Shown here: piece by piece, positions 43,989 through 53,020 of the stretch
Position numbering within the stretch: the first letter of the stretch is position 1
How the letters are laid out: every line of letters begins with the position of its first letter
NCBI GenBank assembly: GCA_963823755.1
Contig: CAWGMP010000008.1
Span: 62,001-126,000 of the forward strand
Origin: GCA-003244245 sp963823755
GTDB taxonomy: Bacteria > Actinomycetota > Actinomycetes > Mycobacteriales > Pseudonocardiaceae
Direction of reading: 5' to 3'
Length of the DNA stretch: 64,000 nucleotides
Program-made: the position numbers and the translations under genes
Notes under the pieces: generated by a model
The model's input: the letters and a program-made list of their open reading frames with translations, nothing else
What the model was told of the DNA's origin: nothing
Database searches by the model: none

Positions 43989-45488
43989 CTACGCCGCAGT
44001 GGGTGGTCCGAACCAGGTGGTTAGCGCGTCCTGGAGCCCCAGGTGGGTTCGGTCTCCCGCCCAGGCCACGTATCCGTCGGGCCGAATCAACACGGCGCTG
44101 GGAGCGGTGACCTCCCCGAGCGCCGGAAGCTCCCAGATACCAGCGTATTTGGCGTCGATCAGCTGAACCCGATCTGCCCATGGAGTGATGTCGAGACCGC
44201 CGGACTCACCGAGGTTGAGCAGCACCGGCCGGGCATCGTGCAGCAGGGTGAAGACCCGCAGCAGGCCGTTGGCGGTGACCAGATCGAGATCGGGCATGCG
44301 GCGTCCGAGCAGCGGGTGTCCCTCACCGAGGTCGTAATGGATGTCCAGACCGGACATCATCGCGGCGAATCGTCTGCGCGGCTCGTCCATGCCGAGGAGC
44401 TCGGACATCGTGTCGCGCAGCGCCTTCGTGCGTTCGTCCGAACGGCGAAGCGCGATCTGCGCCATCGTGTTGCGCAGCACGCGGGCAGCGACCGGGTGGC
44501 GCTCGGCGTGGTAGGTATCCAGGAGGCTTTCTGGGGATGTCTGGTTGACCACCTGGGCCAGCTTCCATCCCAGATTCACCGCATCCTGCACACCGGTCTG
44601 GAGGCCCTGTCCACCGTCCGGGGGATGCACGTGTGCGGCGTCGCCGGCCAGCAGGACCCGTCTGTCGCGGTAGGCCGCGGCCTGCCGAGTCATATCGGTG
44701 AACCTGGAGATCCAGGTGGGACTGTGGATCCCGTAATCGGTCCCGTATACGGCGATGAGCGCCTCGCTGAGATCGCGCAGGGTGGGTTCGGTCGTGGGTC
44801 CGACGTGCTGTTCGGTCACCATGACCCGTACCGGCCCCCCATCCATGTAGACCACCTCGCCGTCGCGGATCTCGTACTCCACCTTGCCGAAGGAATGGAC
44901 GCCAAAGGTGTTGCGGTGGATGCCCCATTCCGGCTCCTCGGCCATCTCGACCTCGGCGATCAGGCTGCTCGTCGTCGGATCCCACCCGGGGAACTCGATG
45001 CCGGCTGCCTTCCGGATCAGACTGCGTCCTCCGTCGCACCCGACGAGATACTGCGCCCGCAGCGACTGGCCGTCGGACAGCTCGACGTCGACGCCGGTGT
45101 CGTCCTGCGCCATGCCGGTCACCTCACGTCCGCGATAGATCGTCACCGCCAGCTCGCCGACCCAGCCGGCCAGTATGCGCTCGATGTGGTTCTGCCACAG
45201 CCCGAGCCCGTAGGGATGCCGGGTGGGAAAGTCGCTGATGTTCAAAGGGATCAAGGAGAATCCCGCGACCTGGGCCACCTGTCCCTGCGAGACGAACCGA
45301 TCGGCGATTCCACGCTGATCGAGGACCTCGATCGTGCGCGAGTGCAGACCGCCCGCGCGCGAGCCCGCGAGGTCCTGGCTGGCGCGCCGTTCGACAATGG
45401 CAACGTCCACGCCGGCCAACGCCGACTCGCCCGCCAACATCAGCCCTGTCGGACCTCCTCCGGCGATCACCACCGCATGCTCGGTCAT
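43989..45488 (-). CDS. FAD-dependent aromatic monooxygenase (group A hydroxylase)
   Basis: 499 residues. The FAD-binding GGGPTGLMLAGE is at the N-terminus, with the CDGGRSLIRKAAG motif and the second FAD motif RVLLAGDAAHVHPPDGGQGLQTGVQDAVNLGWKLA. The C-terminal thioredoxin-like domain ends WAGDRTHLGLQDALTTWFG. It resembles the polyketide hydroxylases (PgaE/RdmE) and rifampicin-monooxygenase-like enzymes. The substrate is unknown. ATG 45488 overlaps the end of a broken glycosyltransferase gene. Confidence 0.9.
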   Translation of the reverse strand: MTEHAVVIAGGGPTGLMLAGESALAGVDVAIVERRASQDLAGSRAGGLHSRTIEVLDQRGIADRFVSQGQVAQVAGFSLIPLNISDFPTRHPYGLGLWQNHIERILAGWVGELAVTIYRGREVTGMAQDDTGVDVELSDGQSLRAQYLVGCDGGRSLIRKAAGIEFPGWDPTTSSLIAEVEMAEEPEWGIHRNTFGVHSFGKVEYEIRDGEVVYMDGGPVRVMVTEQHVGPTTEPTLRDLSEALIAVYGTDYGIHSPTWISRFTDMTRQAAAYRDRRVLLAGDAAHVHPPDGGQGLQTGVQDAVNLGWKLAQVVNQTSPESLLDTYHAERHPVAARVLRNTMAQIALRRSDERTKALRDTMSELLGMDEPRRRFAAMMSGLDIHYDLGEGHPLLGRRMPDLDLVTANGLLRVFTLLHDARPVLLNLGESGGLDITPWADRVQLIDAKYAGIWELPALGEVTAPSAVLIRPDGYVAWAGDRTHLGLQDALTTWFGPPTAA

Positions 45489-45667
45489 CGCCACACTCCG
45501 GCCGCCACCACGCCGGTCGCGACCAGCGCATCACATCCCTCGGTCGCCGCGCAGCCCGGCGGCGCGCACACCCGCACCTGCGTGCCGAGTGCCCGCAACC
45601 GCACGGCGAGTCCCACCACCGGTTCGACGCCCCCGCGCGGCCCATACGCCGACAACACCACACGCAT
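45485..45667 (-). pseudogene. Internally deleted glycosyltransferase (GT28/MGT type)
   Basis: 60 residues. They begin RVVLSAYGPRGGVEPVVGLAVRLRALG and VRVCAPP, the exact N-terminal nucleotide-sugar-transferase start of UDP-glycosyltransferases. The sequence then jumps to CDALVATGVVAAGVW, which belongs about 100 residues later in that family. The rest is missing. The stop overlaps the monooxygenase start, so transcription may still couple them. Confidence 0.7.
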
Positions 45668-46178
45668 CTCGCATCCCCCATTTCCGCAGGTTCTGGCCTC
45701 GGCCGACGATTCTGCGGCACGACCCGGGTCTTGCCGCAAGCCCCTCAGCGCGCTATATGTTGAGAGTGGAAGGGAGTGAGTACTCTCCTTTCCCTTGATC
45801 GTCGGCTGTGGGACGGACAACCTTCTCGCGAAGCGGCGCCGCATACGGCGGTACGGCGGCCCAGGAGGATCTCCTATACACCGCACGCTGTCCTAAGGGC
45901 TCCTCACAGGATGATCACCTGAGGCTCGGACGAGTCGAGCCTCCGCCCAGGCGGACCATCAGATCCGCGTCGGATTGCTCGGCCCCGAGTCGCTCGACCT
46001 CATCGGCCACCTGCCGTATCCGACCAGTGCCGAAAACACCCCCTGGAGGCAGGCACGTCATACACGAAATCCACTGGCTACCACCTCGGCCAGATCGGCA
46101 GGCAGCGCCGAGTGAGCCGGACCGCGGAGCGTCAAGCCGGAGATCGAGGTCTTCGATCCGCGATGCTCTGCGGCATGG
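45668..46178. other. Intergenic, nothing recognised
   Basis: Only short overlapping frames. No repeat or RNA gene noted. The promoter for the leftward monooxygenase unit is presumably near 45700-45760. Confidence 0.4.
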
Positions 46179-46757
46179 CTAGGCCGGGTCGACGATCTCA
46201 TCGGAGGACAGCGTGGTCTGCGGCACTGAAGTGAGCGTCCCATCGCGAACCAGTTCCTGCACCGCCGGGACCGGGTGGGGGTCGGCGAACAGCGTCGGGT
46301 CGTTGTAGTCGGCTATCCGCCCAGTCGGGTCGACGACCCACCATGAGGCCTCAAGTGCGATGCCGTTGGGGTCGTTGAAATAGATCGAGCGCACGAAGCC
46401 GTGGTCGATGACGTCGGTGACTTCGCAGCCATGCGACTTAAGCCGGGCCCGCAGCTCCTCCAAGGCGTGCTCGTCAGGAAGGTTGAAGGACAGGTGGTCG
46501 AACTGCGTCTTGCGCCGGTCCGGCACCCCTGCCGGTACCTGGAACCGTTCCACGGGAACGTTGTGGTATTCGAAGAACGCCACGGTCTGCTCGTCACCGA
46601 ACTCGAAGAAGTAGTGTCGGAAGGATTCGGTGCCCAGGTGTGCGACGAGACGCGCTCCGAGCACGCCGTGCCAGAACCGTGTGGTGGAGTCCATGTCGTT
46701 GGTGATCAGGGCGAGGTGGTTGATGCCCCGCCAGAAGGGCTTAGCGATCTCAGTCAT
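46179..46757 (-). CDS. VOC-family (glyoxalase/dioxygenase-like) protein
   Basis: 192 residues. Two VOC-type repeats are visible. The first has INHLALITNDMDSTTRFWHGVLGARLV with a metal-ligand-type His. The second has QFDHLSFNLPDEHALEELRARL and FNDPNGIALEAS with His/Glu positions. It probably binds a divalent metal and acts in small-molecule detoxification or ring opening; the substrate is unknown. Start ATG 46757. Confidence 0.85.
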   Translation of the reverse strand: MTEIAKPFWRGINHLALITNDMDSTTRFWHGVLGARLVAHLGTESFRHYFFEFGDEQTVAFFEYHNVPVERFQVPAGVPDRRKTQFDHLSFNLPDEHALEELRARLKSHGCEVTDVIDHGFVRSIYFNDPNGIALEASWWVVDPTGRIADYNDPTLFADPHPVPAVQELVRDGTLTSVPQTTLSSDEIVDPA

Positions 46758-46891
46758 GCTTTAAGTCTAGGAGCGCACCGGACCGTATTCCAGCCGTGAG
46801 CGGCACCTGGGTCGTCGGCCACATGGGACCGCAACCGTTCGATACCGTGTGCGACGATCGGGTGGTCGTCGGCGAGGAGAGCGGTGCGCAT
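46754..46891 (-). pseudogene. NarL-type response-regulator receiver remnant
   Basis: RTALLADDHPIVAHGIERL is the receiver-domain start with the acidic DD pair, but the sequence becomes unrelated after about 25 residues and ends. Neither the phospho-acceptor Asp nor an HTH domain remains. Start ATG 46891. Confidence 0.6.
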
Positions 46892-47272
46892 GGACGGGCC
46901 ACGTCGTCCAGGTGGCCAAGGTCGACCAGACCGAACCGCGAGCCGGACGCTTGAAGAACCTTCGTTATAACCGAGCCTGACAACATTGTCGAGGAGATAT
47001 AGGCATGAGTGTGACAGGGCTGGAGGCGGATGCGAGAGATCCGGAATCCGGCCCCCCTGACCCCGAGCGGGAGGAAACAACTCAGATGCGTTGCTCGACG
47101 TTGCGGTGCTCGTGACCGCTCGCTAACCTACGTGGAGCGGACCTGATGCTGTTACCTATCCGAGCATCCGATAGAGTGCCTGACGCAGCTGGGCATATCC
47201 AGAGGTTGTTTTGGATACACCTTGATCACCCGGACGTTCCAATCGCGCTACGATCACAGGAGGGAAACTCGC
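46892..47272. other. Intergenic, nothing recognised
   Basis: Short frames only. The csbD RBS (AGGAGGG, about 47258-47264) closes the interval. Confidence 0.4.
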
Positions 47273-47497
47273 ATGGGAATTCTTGACAAGGTCAAGGACA
47301 AGGCTGAGCAGTTTATCGGTGAGGCAAAAGAAAAGATCGGTAAGATGACGGGCAATGAGAGCCTTGAGAACGCCGGCAAGCGCGATCAACTGTCAGGGGA
47401 GGTCAAGGAGGCCGGACACGACCTCCGCGATAAGGCTGCTGGTGCTGTTCACGATGTGAAGGACAAACTCAGCGGCGACAAGGACGACAAGGAGTAG
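47273..47497 (+). CDS. CsbD-family stress protein (second copy)
   Basis: 74 residues, highly charged and helical: GILDKVKDKAEQFIGEAKEK, GKRDQLSGEVKEAGHDLRDKA and an Asp/Lys tail. It has a strong RBS, AGGAGGG. It differs enough from the 30306 copy to be an older paralogue. A stem-loop follows. Confidence 0.88.
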   Translation: MGILDKVKDKAEQFIGEAKEKIGKMTGNESLENAGKRDQLSGEVKEAGHDLRDKAAGAVHDVKDKLSGDKDDKE

Positions 47498-47512
47498 CCA
47501 AGCGAGCTGCGT

Positions 47513-47569
47513 TGATCGCTGTCTGGGAAACTCAGTGACGAGCCGTAGGCGGTTCCCAGACAGCGATCA
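47513..47569 (+). terminator. Stem-loop terminator after csbD
   Basis: TGATCGCTGTCTGGGAA (47513-47529) and TTCCCAGACAGCGATCA (47553-47569) form a perfect 17-bp stem with a 23-nt loop, 16 nt after the csbD stop. No U-tract. Confidence 0.75.
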
Positions 47570-47710
47570 TGCGCGGTCTACAGGCGGCGTGCTCGGTGAC
47601 CGTTTACATCTCGGCTTCCACTCGTGCTCATCCGCTCCGAGGAGCGTGGCAGGAAGTCTCGTCCCTGTGCCGCACTGGTTTGAGTAGGGCCGGATGGGGT
47701 ACAGCGCAGC

Positions 47711-47911
47711 ATGACTAACGTATCGATGGGCTCGCCCGAGAAGGATCCCGAAGACTGGGTCACCCGCGACGAGCCGTTGACCGGGCCACAGCGCAGCTAC
47801 CTCGAGACGCTGGCTCGTGAGGCGGGGGAGGACGTCCCGGCCGATTTGACCAAGGCCCAGGCGTCTGAACTGATCGACCGGTTGCAGGAAAAGACCGGAC
47901 GCGGACGCTAG
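47711..47911 (+). CDS. DUF3072-family small protein
   Basis: 66 residues: DPEDWVTRDEPLTGPQRSYLETLAREAGE, then LTKAQASELIDRLQEKTGRG. The TGPQ-SYL-TL and KA-AS-ID-L pattern is that of DUF3072, a small helical actinobacterial family of unknown function. Start ATG 47711. Confidence 0.85.
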   Translation: MTNVSMGSPEKDPEDWVTRDEPLTGPQRSYLETLAREAGEDVPADLTKAQASELIDRLQEKTGRGR

Positions 47912-48002
47912 GAGCCTGACTGACCGCGAATCATCGTGGCTCCCCGACCTCGGGCGTTGCGATGATCGCTGGAAACCGCGTCGCCTCCAGGGGAGTATCC
48001 GT

Positions 48003-48626
48003 TCATGCAGTGACGTTGGGTTTAGCCGTTGTCAGCAGGTGTCCGAGCGCATCTACCCAGGTTTCTACGAGGGCGTTGTCGTCAACCCTGCTGTGCGCGG
48101 TGCCCAGCAGGGTGGGAAGTAGTCGTGCAGAGATCAGGGCGCCGAGTCCGATCGTCGCGATGGCATCTGCCTGTTGGGCGGATACAACCGATCCAGACCG
48201 GTCGATGATCCACTCAGCGAACTCGCGGTAGGTCAGGCCGACGACCTGGACGACGGCGTCGGTGAGGATTTTCGGTCCGTGCCGAGCCTCGCTGGCCAGC
48301 AGCCGCAGTAGTTGAGCTTCCTGGTCGAGCTCGGCAAGGACATATCGGGCGGCGATGGTGAGTTCGGTGTGCAGATCTCCGAGGTCGGCGAACAGTCGGC
48401 GAATGTCGCGTAGTGCGGCGAGCCGGCTCAGCTGCCGTTCGACTCCGGCGGTCAGGAGTGCTTCCTTGGAGGGGAAATGGTGGTAGATGCCGCCGGCACC
48501 GGGGCTGAGCCCGGCAGCTTCTTCGATCCGGGTGATGCTGGTGCCGCGGTAGCCGTGCTCGCTGAACAACTCCATCGCCGCGTCGATGATGCGATCCCGG
48601 GTCGCCGCAGTTGACAGATCGCCCAT
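48003..48626 (-). CDS. TetR-family transcriptional regulator
   Basis: 207 residues. The HTH is RDRIIDAAMELFSEHGYRGTSITRIEEAAGLSPGAGGIYHHFPSKEALL (about 10-58). The ligand-binding half is helical. It is divergent from an ABC1-kinase/P450 pair, starting 51 bp away, so it probably regulates them. A near-palindrome TACTTAGGTA lies in the gap. Start ATG 48626. Confidence 0.9.
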   Translation of the reverse strand: MGDLSTAATRDRIIDAAMELFSEHGYRGTSITRIEEAAGLSPGAGGIYHHFPSKEALLTAGVERQLSRLAALRDIRRLFADLGDLHTELTIAARYVLAELDQEAQLLRLLASEARHGPKILTDAVVQVVGLTYREFAEWIIDRSGSVVSAQQADAIATIGLGALISARLLPTLLGTAHSRVDDNALVETWVDALGHLLTTAKPNVTA

Positions 48627-48676
48627 GACACCAAAGTATTTACTTAGGTATGTCAAGCGTCAACTGAGGAGCGGCG
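48627..48676. promoter_or_regulatory. TetR divergent promoter region
   Basis: The gap contains TATTTACTTAGGTATG (around 48634-48650), with near-dyad TACTTAGGTA, a typical TetR operator form. It sits between the regulator and the kinase/P450 genes. Confidence 0.5.
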
Positions 48677-50089
48677 ATGACTGCGCATGGTCGAAGTCGG
48701 TTGCGCCGCACGGTTCCCCTGGCGGGGCTGGCTGGCCGAACCGCCGGTGAGGCGGTGGTCGCCGCCCTGCGCAAGCGGTTGACCGGCGAGGACAGTGCCG
48801 CGTTCCACGAGCGGACCAGTGAGCGCTACGCCGCGATGCTGGGCCATTCCAAGGGTGTGCTGATGAAGGCCGGGCAGGTGCTGTCTTTCGTCGCACTCGG
48901 GAAGCTGATCCCCCCGGAGCGGCAGCGTGTCTACCAGGCGGCGATGGCCCGGCTACAGGCCGACGCGCCGCCGATGGCCCCCGAACTGGCCGCGGCGGTG
49001 GTGGAGGCTGAGCTGGGCGCGCCCCCGGAGAAGGTCTTCGCGGAGTTCGATCCGCATGCGTTCGCGGCGGCGTCGATCGGGCAGGTCCACGCGGCACGGC
49101 TGGCCGATGGGCGGCGGGTGGCGGTCAAGGTGCAGTATCCCGGGGTCGATCAGGCCATCCGAGCGGATCTGGACAACACCGAGCTGCTGGCCACCTTCCT
49201 GCAGTTGGTCGGGGCGATAGTGCCCGGCTCCAATCGGCTCGATGTGCGCGCGGTGGCGCGGGAAGTGGCGGCCCGGATCGGCGAAGAGATCGACTACCGC
49301 GTCGAGGCCACCCACCAGATCGACTTCGCTGACGCATACCGAGATCATCCGTTCATCCGCATCCCCGAGGTGGTGCCGCAGCTGTCGACCCGCCGGGTGC
49401 TCACCATGGATCTCGTGGACGGCATGCGCTGGTCGCAGGCGGTGGCGGCGGACCAACAGTTGCGGGACCGGTGGGGCGAGGTGATCTACCGGTTCGCTCT
49501 GGGCAGCCTGCGAATGGTGCGCATGTTCCACGCCGACCCCCATCCGGGCAACTATCTGTTCCACGATGACGGTGCGGTGACGTTCCTGGATTTCGGTTGC
49601 GTCAACCGGTTCTCCATAGCACAAGTCGCGCTGATGCGCCGCGTCGTCGCCGCCGCAGTCGCCGACGACGCGGCGGCCTTATGGGACACCTTCGTCGAGA
49701 TCGGCTTCCTGACCGCCTCCGACGCACCCACTCCGGCCGAACTGCTCGAATGGTATCGCGACAAGTTGCAACCACTGGTGGCAGAGCAGCCATTCACCTA
49801 CACGCCGGCGTACGCCGCATCTGTGGTGCAGGGCTACTTCACCCGCCGGGGCGCGACTGGCTCGGTGATGCGCCGCATCGAGCTGCCCCGCGAGTATGTG
49901 TTCCTCACCCGCATCGACCTCGGACTCACCGCCCTGCTGGCCGAACTGGAAGCCACCGGTCCGTGGGCGGCGATCCGCAGTGAATGGGATGAGAACGGAC
50001 CCCCCGCCACTGAGATCGGTGAGCTCGACGTCGAACATTGGGCGCGGCGGGGACTGAAGACGTGGAGCCGTGATGATCCCCACCGTTGA
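48677..50089 (+). CDS. ABC1 (UbiB/AarF-like) atypical kinase
   Basis: 470 residues. The ABC1 N-terminal KxGQ motif is in LMKAGQVLSFVALGKLIPPERQRVYQ. Also present are PPEKVFAEFDPHAFAAASIGQVHAA, VAVKVQYPG (Lys), and FHADPHPGNYLFHDDGAVTFLDFG (catalytic and metal Asp/Asn). Members act as ATPase/kinase regulators in isoprenoid-quinone and lipid metabolism. Here it overlaps a P450 gene by about 20 nt, an unusual partner for this family. Start ATG 48677. Confidence 0.9.
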   Translation: MTAHGRSRLRRTVPLAGLAGRTAGEAVVAALRKRLTGEDSAAFHERTSERYAAMLGHSKGVLMKAGQVLSFVALGKLIPPERQRVYQAAMARLQADAPPMAPELAAAVVEAELGAPPEKVFAEFDPHAFAAASIGQVHAARLADGRRVAVKVQYPGVDQAIRADLDNTELLATFLQLVGAIVPGSNRLDVRAVAREVAARIGEEIDYRVEATHQIDFADAYRDHPFIRIPEVVPQLSTRRVLTMDLVDGMRWSQAVAADQQLRDRWGEVIYRFALGSLRMVRMFHADPHPGNYLFHDDGAVTFLDFGCVNRFSIAQVALMRRVVAAAVADDAAALWDTFVEIGFLTASDAPTPAELLEWYRDKLQPLVAEQPFTYTPAYAASVVQGYFTRRGATGSVMRRIELPREYVFLTRIDLGLTALLAELEATGPWAAIRSEWDENGPPATEIGELDVEHWARRGLKTWSRDDPHR

Positions 50090-51386
50090 TCCGTACCCGG
50101 CCTATCGCGCGCTGCGTGAACAGCACCCGGTGTGCTGGGACGGCGACCTGGACGCGTTCCTGGTCAGCTCCTACGCTGAGGCGAGCGCCGTGTTGCGCGG
50201 TCCGGGGTGGAGCAGCGACCCGAACCGCAACCCCGCATTCGATCGCGCCGAACTCGAAGCCCAGGCGCTGCGCACGACCCTGTTGACGATGGACCCGCCC
50301 GACCACACCCGGCTCCGGCGGCTCCTCGCTCCAGCCTTCACCCCCCGGGCCATCGACGCGCTGCACCCCCGGATCACTGCGGTGGTCAAGGCCGCCCTTG
50401 CCGACCTCGGCGAGACGGGTGAGGTCGACGTCATCGCCGACATCGGCTATCCGATCCCGCTCGCCGTGATGTGCGAGCTGCTCGACGTCGACATCGAGGG
50501 CGCGCAGCTGTTGCGTACCGAGACCCCCAAGCTGGTGGGGATACTGGAGTTCGACCCTGGCGAGGAGGCGGTCCTCGCGGCCGAGGAGGCAGGCGCTAGC
50601 CTCGCGCTGCATCTTCTGCCCATCCTCGGCGACCGCCGTCACCGGCCCGGCGGGGATCTGGCCAGTCAGCTCCTGTGCCTCGGAGACAACAACGGCGACG
50701 CACTGGGACTCGACGAAGTGCTCGCCACCTGCATCCTGCTGCTCACCGCCGGGCACGAAACCACCGCCAACCTGATCGGCAACGGCGTCCTCACCCTGAT
50801 GGAACACCCCGACCAACTCCACCTGCTCCAGCGTGATCCTGCGCTGATCAAGCCGGCGATCGAGGAGATACTTCGGTTCGAGTGCCCCGTCAAGATCATC
50901 GGTCGGACCAATCTCATCGATCGGCAACTAGGCGGGCACACCATCCGCGCCGGCCAGCGCGTGCTCGTTCTGCTTGGCGCAGTGAACCGGGATCCGGAGC
51001 AGTTCCGCGATCCCGAGTGCTTCGACATCACCCGAACTCCCGCTCCGCACCTCGCTTTCGGTGCAGGACCGCACTTCTGCCTCGGAGCCGCCCTGTCTCG
51101 CGCGGAGGCCCAGGAGACCCTGCGTCAGCTGCTACCGCTACTGACCAGGTGTCGACTCGCACCTGGAGCGCCCGCCTGGCGAGTTTCCGACACTTTCCGC
51201 GCACTCGACAAGCTCCACCTGGTCAGCTCCCGCAACTCAATCCTGACCCTTTCCTGCACCATGACGCTGGCCAAGACCGCCGATGACCTGGCCTTGCTGG
51301 TGGAGCCGACACGGCAGTGCCCCGTGTTGGGGGTCCACCACGCGTGGGACAAGGTCATGAACCTCGACCGGTTCGACCTCGCCTGA
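50073..51386 (+). CDS. Cytochrome P450
   Basis: 437 residues from ATG 50073. I-helix AGHETTANLIGNG, ExxR in EEILRF, PERF-like FRDPECFDITR and heme loop FGAGPHFCLGAALSRAEA with the Cys ligand are all intact. The last 50 or so residues after the normal C-terminus (DTFRALDKLHLV) are unusual. They may be a readthrough extension or an added tail. It overlaps the ABC1 kinase gene, so both are one operon. The substrate is unknown. Confidence 0.92.
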   Translation: MIPTVDPYPAYRALREQHPVCWDGDLDAFLVSSYAEASAVLRGPGWSSDPNRNPAFDRAELEAQALRTTLLTMDPPDHTRLRRLLAPAFTPRAIDALHPRITAVVKAALADLGETGEVDVIADIGYPIPLAVMCELLDVDIEGAQLLRTETPKLVGILEFDPGEEAVLAAEEAGASLALHLLPILGDRRHRPGGDLASQLLCLGDNNGDALGLDEVLATCILLLTAGHETTANLIGNGVLTLMEHPDQLHLLQRDPALIKPAIEEILRFECPVKIIGRTNLIDRQLGGHTIRAGQRVLVLLGAVNRDPEQFRDPECFDITRTPAPHLAFGAGPHFCLGAALSRAEAQETLRQLLPLLTRCRLAPGAPAWRVSDTFRALDKLHLVSSRNSILTLSCTMTLAKTADDLALLVEPTRQCPVLGVHHAWDKVMNLDRFDLA

Positions 51387-51462
51387 TCCCGATGCCAGGT
51401 CGGCAACCGGGAGCAGGCCGCCCGCGAGTCAGGGTCAGCGAATTTTGACGCTCGCCAACACT

Positions 51463-51732
51463 TCATGATCGATGGTGGGCATCCCACCGGCGGCTGATAT
51501 CCAGCACCTGGACAGTGTGAGTGCTGTCATTGATGGTGTAGCGAACTCGGTATTCCCCGCGGCGAGCGCGCCAGTAGCCCTCGAAGGGCTTGCGCAGCGG
51601 AGCTCCCACCCGATGGGGGTTCTCGGCCAGCGGCCCGTAGAGGAACTCCACGCAGGCCGCTGCGACAGCCTCTGGCAGTTTGTCGGTGAGTTGGCGTGCC
51701 GCGGTACGGGCGACCTGCACCCGGTAGGTCAC
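51463..51732 (-). CDS. RelE/ParE-family toxin
   Basis: 89 residues. The RelE fold shows YRVQVARTAARQLTDKLPEAV, PLRKPFEGYWRARRGEYRVRYTI and VQVLDISRRWDAHHR. The C-terminal basic/His residues are typical of ribosome-dependent mRNA interferases. It overlaps the upstream antitoxin by four bases. Confidence 0.9.
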   Translation of the reverse strand: MTYRVQVARTAARQLTDKLPEAVAAACVEFLYGPLAENPHRVGAPLRKPFEGYWRARRGEYRVRYTINDSTHTVQVLDISRRWDAHHRS

Positions 51733-52016
51733 TCGGGTTGGGTCCGGGCTCGCTTGTCCATCAGGGCTCGCACTTGCTGCTCGTCGAGCACTTCACCGGC
51801 AGCGATGTCGGCTTCTGCTGTGGCGATGCGCTCTTGGGCCCGGGTGTCGGCGAGCAGCTCTAAGGTTGCCTCGATGGACTCGAGATCTTCAGCGGCGAGC
51901 AGCACGACGTATTCGCGGCCGTTGCGGGTGATGTGGACGCGCTCGTGCGTGCGTCCGACCTCGTCGGCGATCTCGGAGAGTCGGGCCTTGGCCTCAGACA
52001 GCGGGATCGTGCTCAT
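51729..52016 (-). CDS. Phd/YefM-family antitoxin
   Basis: 95 residues. The N-terminal DNA-binding part is STIPLSEAKARLSEIADEVG, followed by ERVHITRNGREYVVLLAAEDLESIE. The C-terminal helical tail is acidic and neutralises the cognate RelE. It is first in the operon and probably autoregulates. Start ATG 52016. Confidence 0.9.
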   Translation of the reverse strand: MSTIPLSEAKARLSEIADEVGRTHERVHITRNGREYVVLLAAEDLESIEATLELLADTRAQERIATAEADIAAGEVLDEQQVRALMDKRARTQPE

Positions 52017-52186
52017 GGACCAGAATTATAGTCCGATCGTTCCGCCACGTTTCCGGTGTTCTGGTTCCGCAGGCTCGACGGCCCCAATAGTGAAGGCATC
52101 CTCGTCAACGGGTGAGGCGTGCTGAACCCACTGCCCGAGTCACGTCCTTGGTTCGCACCCTTCGTTGCGCGCCGTGGGTCAGGTCT

Positions 52187-52594
52187 TTATGGTGTCGGGG
52201 CTGTGCCGGGCGTGGCAACGACCAGGCCGGCGGCCTGGGCCGCGCTGGTGAGCCGTTGGTCGTAGGCAATGAATACCGTCAGCTCGTCGCTGAGCAGCAC
52301 GGCGGAGGCCAAATGGAGGGCGTCGAGGGTGCGCAGCAACGGATCACCGATGTCGGAGGCGAGATCGTGAACCGCACGGTCGAGCGGGATCAGGTCGATG
52401 TCGCAGACAACCGCACGGGCTTCGGTCAGGGCCCGACCACCGACCCGACGCGCCGCCCTGAGTACCTCGACTCGCCCGAGCTCACTGCTCACCACCGGTT
52501 GCTCGGGCCGCTCGCCAAGCCAGTCACGCAGCGCTGCGGTTTCGTTCTCCATCCGGACCAGTTTCATCAGCGCGGAGGAGTCCAGGTAGATCAC
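52187..52594 (-). CDS. PIN-domain toxin (VapC type)
   Basis: 135 residues. The metal-binding Asp/Glu residues are visible in IYLDSSALMKLV (Asp5), ELGRVEVLRAAR (Glu), LRTLDALHLASAV (Asp) and FIAYDQRL (Asp). It is a likely RNA endonuclease. It overlaps the antitoxin gene by four bases. Confidence 0.9.
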   Translation of the reverse strand: MIYLDSSALMKLVRMENETAALRDWLGERPEQPVVSSELGRVEVLRAARRVGGRALTEARAVVCDIDLIPLDRAVHDLASDIGDPLLRTLDALHLASAVLLSDELTVFIAYDQRLTSAAQAAGLVVATPGTAPTP

Positions 52595-52875
52595 AGCCGC
52601 TCCTCGCGCTCGGCGTCGAGCAGCTCCTGATTGGTCGGCTCGCCAGGCGCGATCGGCACCGGCCGAGGTGACCGGACACGGCCGGTTGGGCTGGCCGCGG
52701 GAATCAGCTTTCCTGCGCCGATCAGTTGATCTCGCACAGAGTGGGAGCGCTGCGCAGGCACCAGGAGGGCGATCAGTTCGCCGCGTTCGGTCACTTCCAC
52801 GGTGTGTCCTGCTTTCACCAGGGCGAGGTACCGGGACGCGTTCTGACGGAGTTCACGAATGCCGATGCGCTCCAT
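52591..52875 (-). CDS. VapB/Phd-type antitoxin for the PIN toxin
   Basis: 94 residues. GIRELRQNASRYLALVKAGHTVEVTERGELIALLVP is a Phd/YefM-type DNA-binding domain. The C-terminal Pro/Gly and acidic tail (TNQELLDAEREERL) would bind the toxin. Start ATG 52875; palindromic AGTGTGC-type sequence lies just upstream. Confidence 0.9.
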   Translation of the reverse strand: MERIGIRELRQNASRYLALVKAGHTVEVTERGELIALLVPAQRSHSVRDQLIGAGKLIPAASPTGRVRSPRPVPIAPGEPTNQELLDAEREERL

Positions 52876-53020
52876 ACCAGCATGGTAGCACTTAGTGTGC
52901 TACATGTTCGGGACAGGTTACGGTCGCGCGCAGGCTAACGCCTGTGGGTGCCGAACTGGTCATCCACGGTGGTGACCTGCGATATCGCTGGGCGGTGGTC
53001 ATCAGGCATGATCGCCTGTT

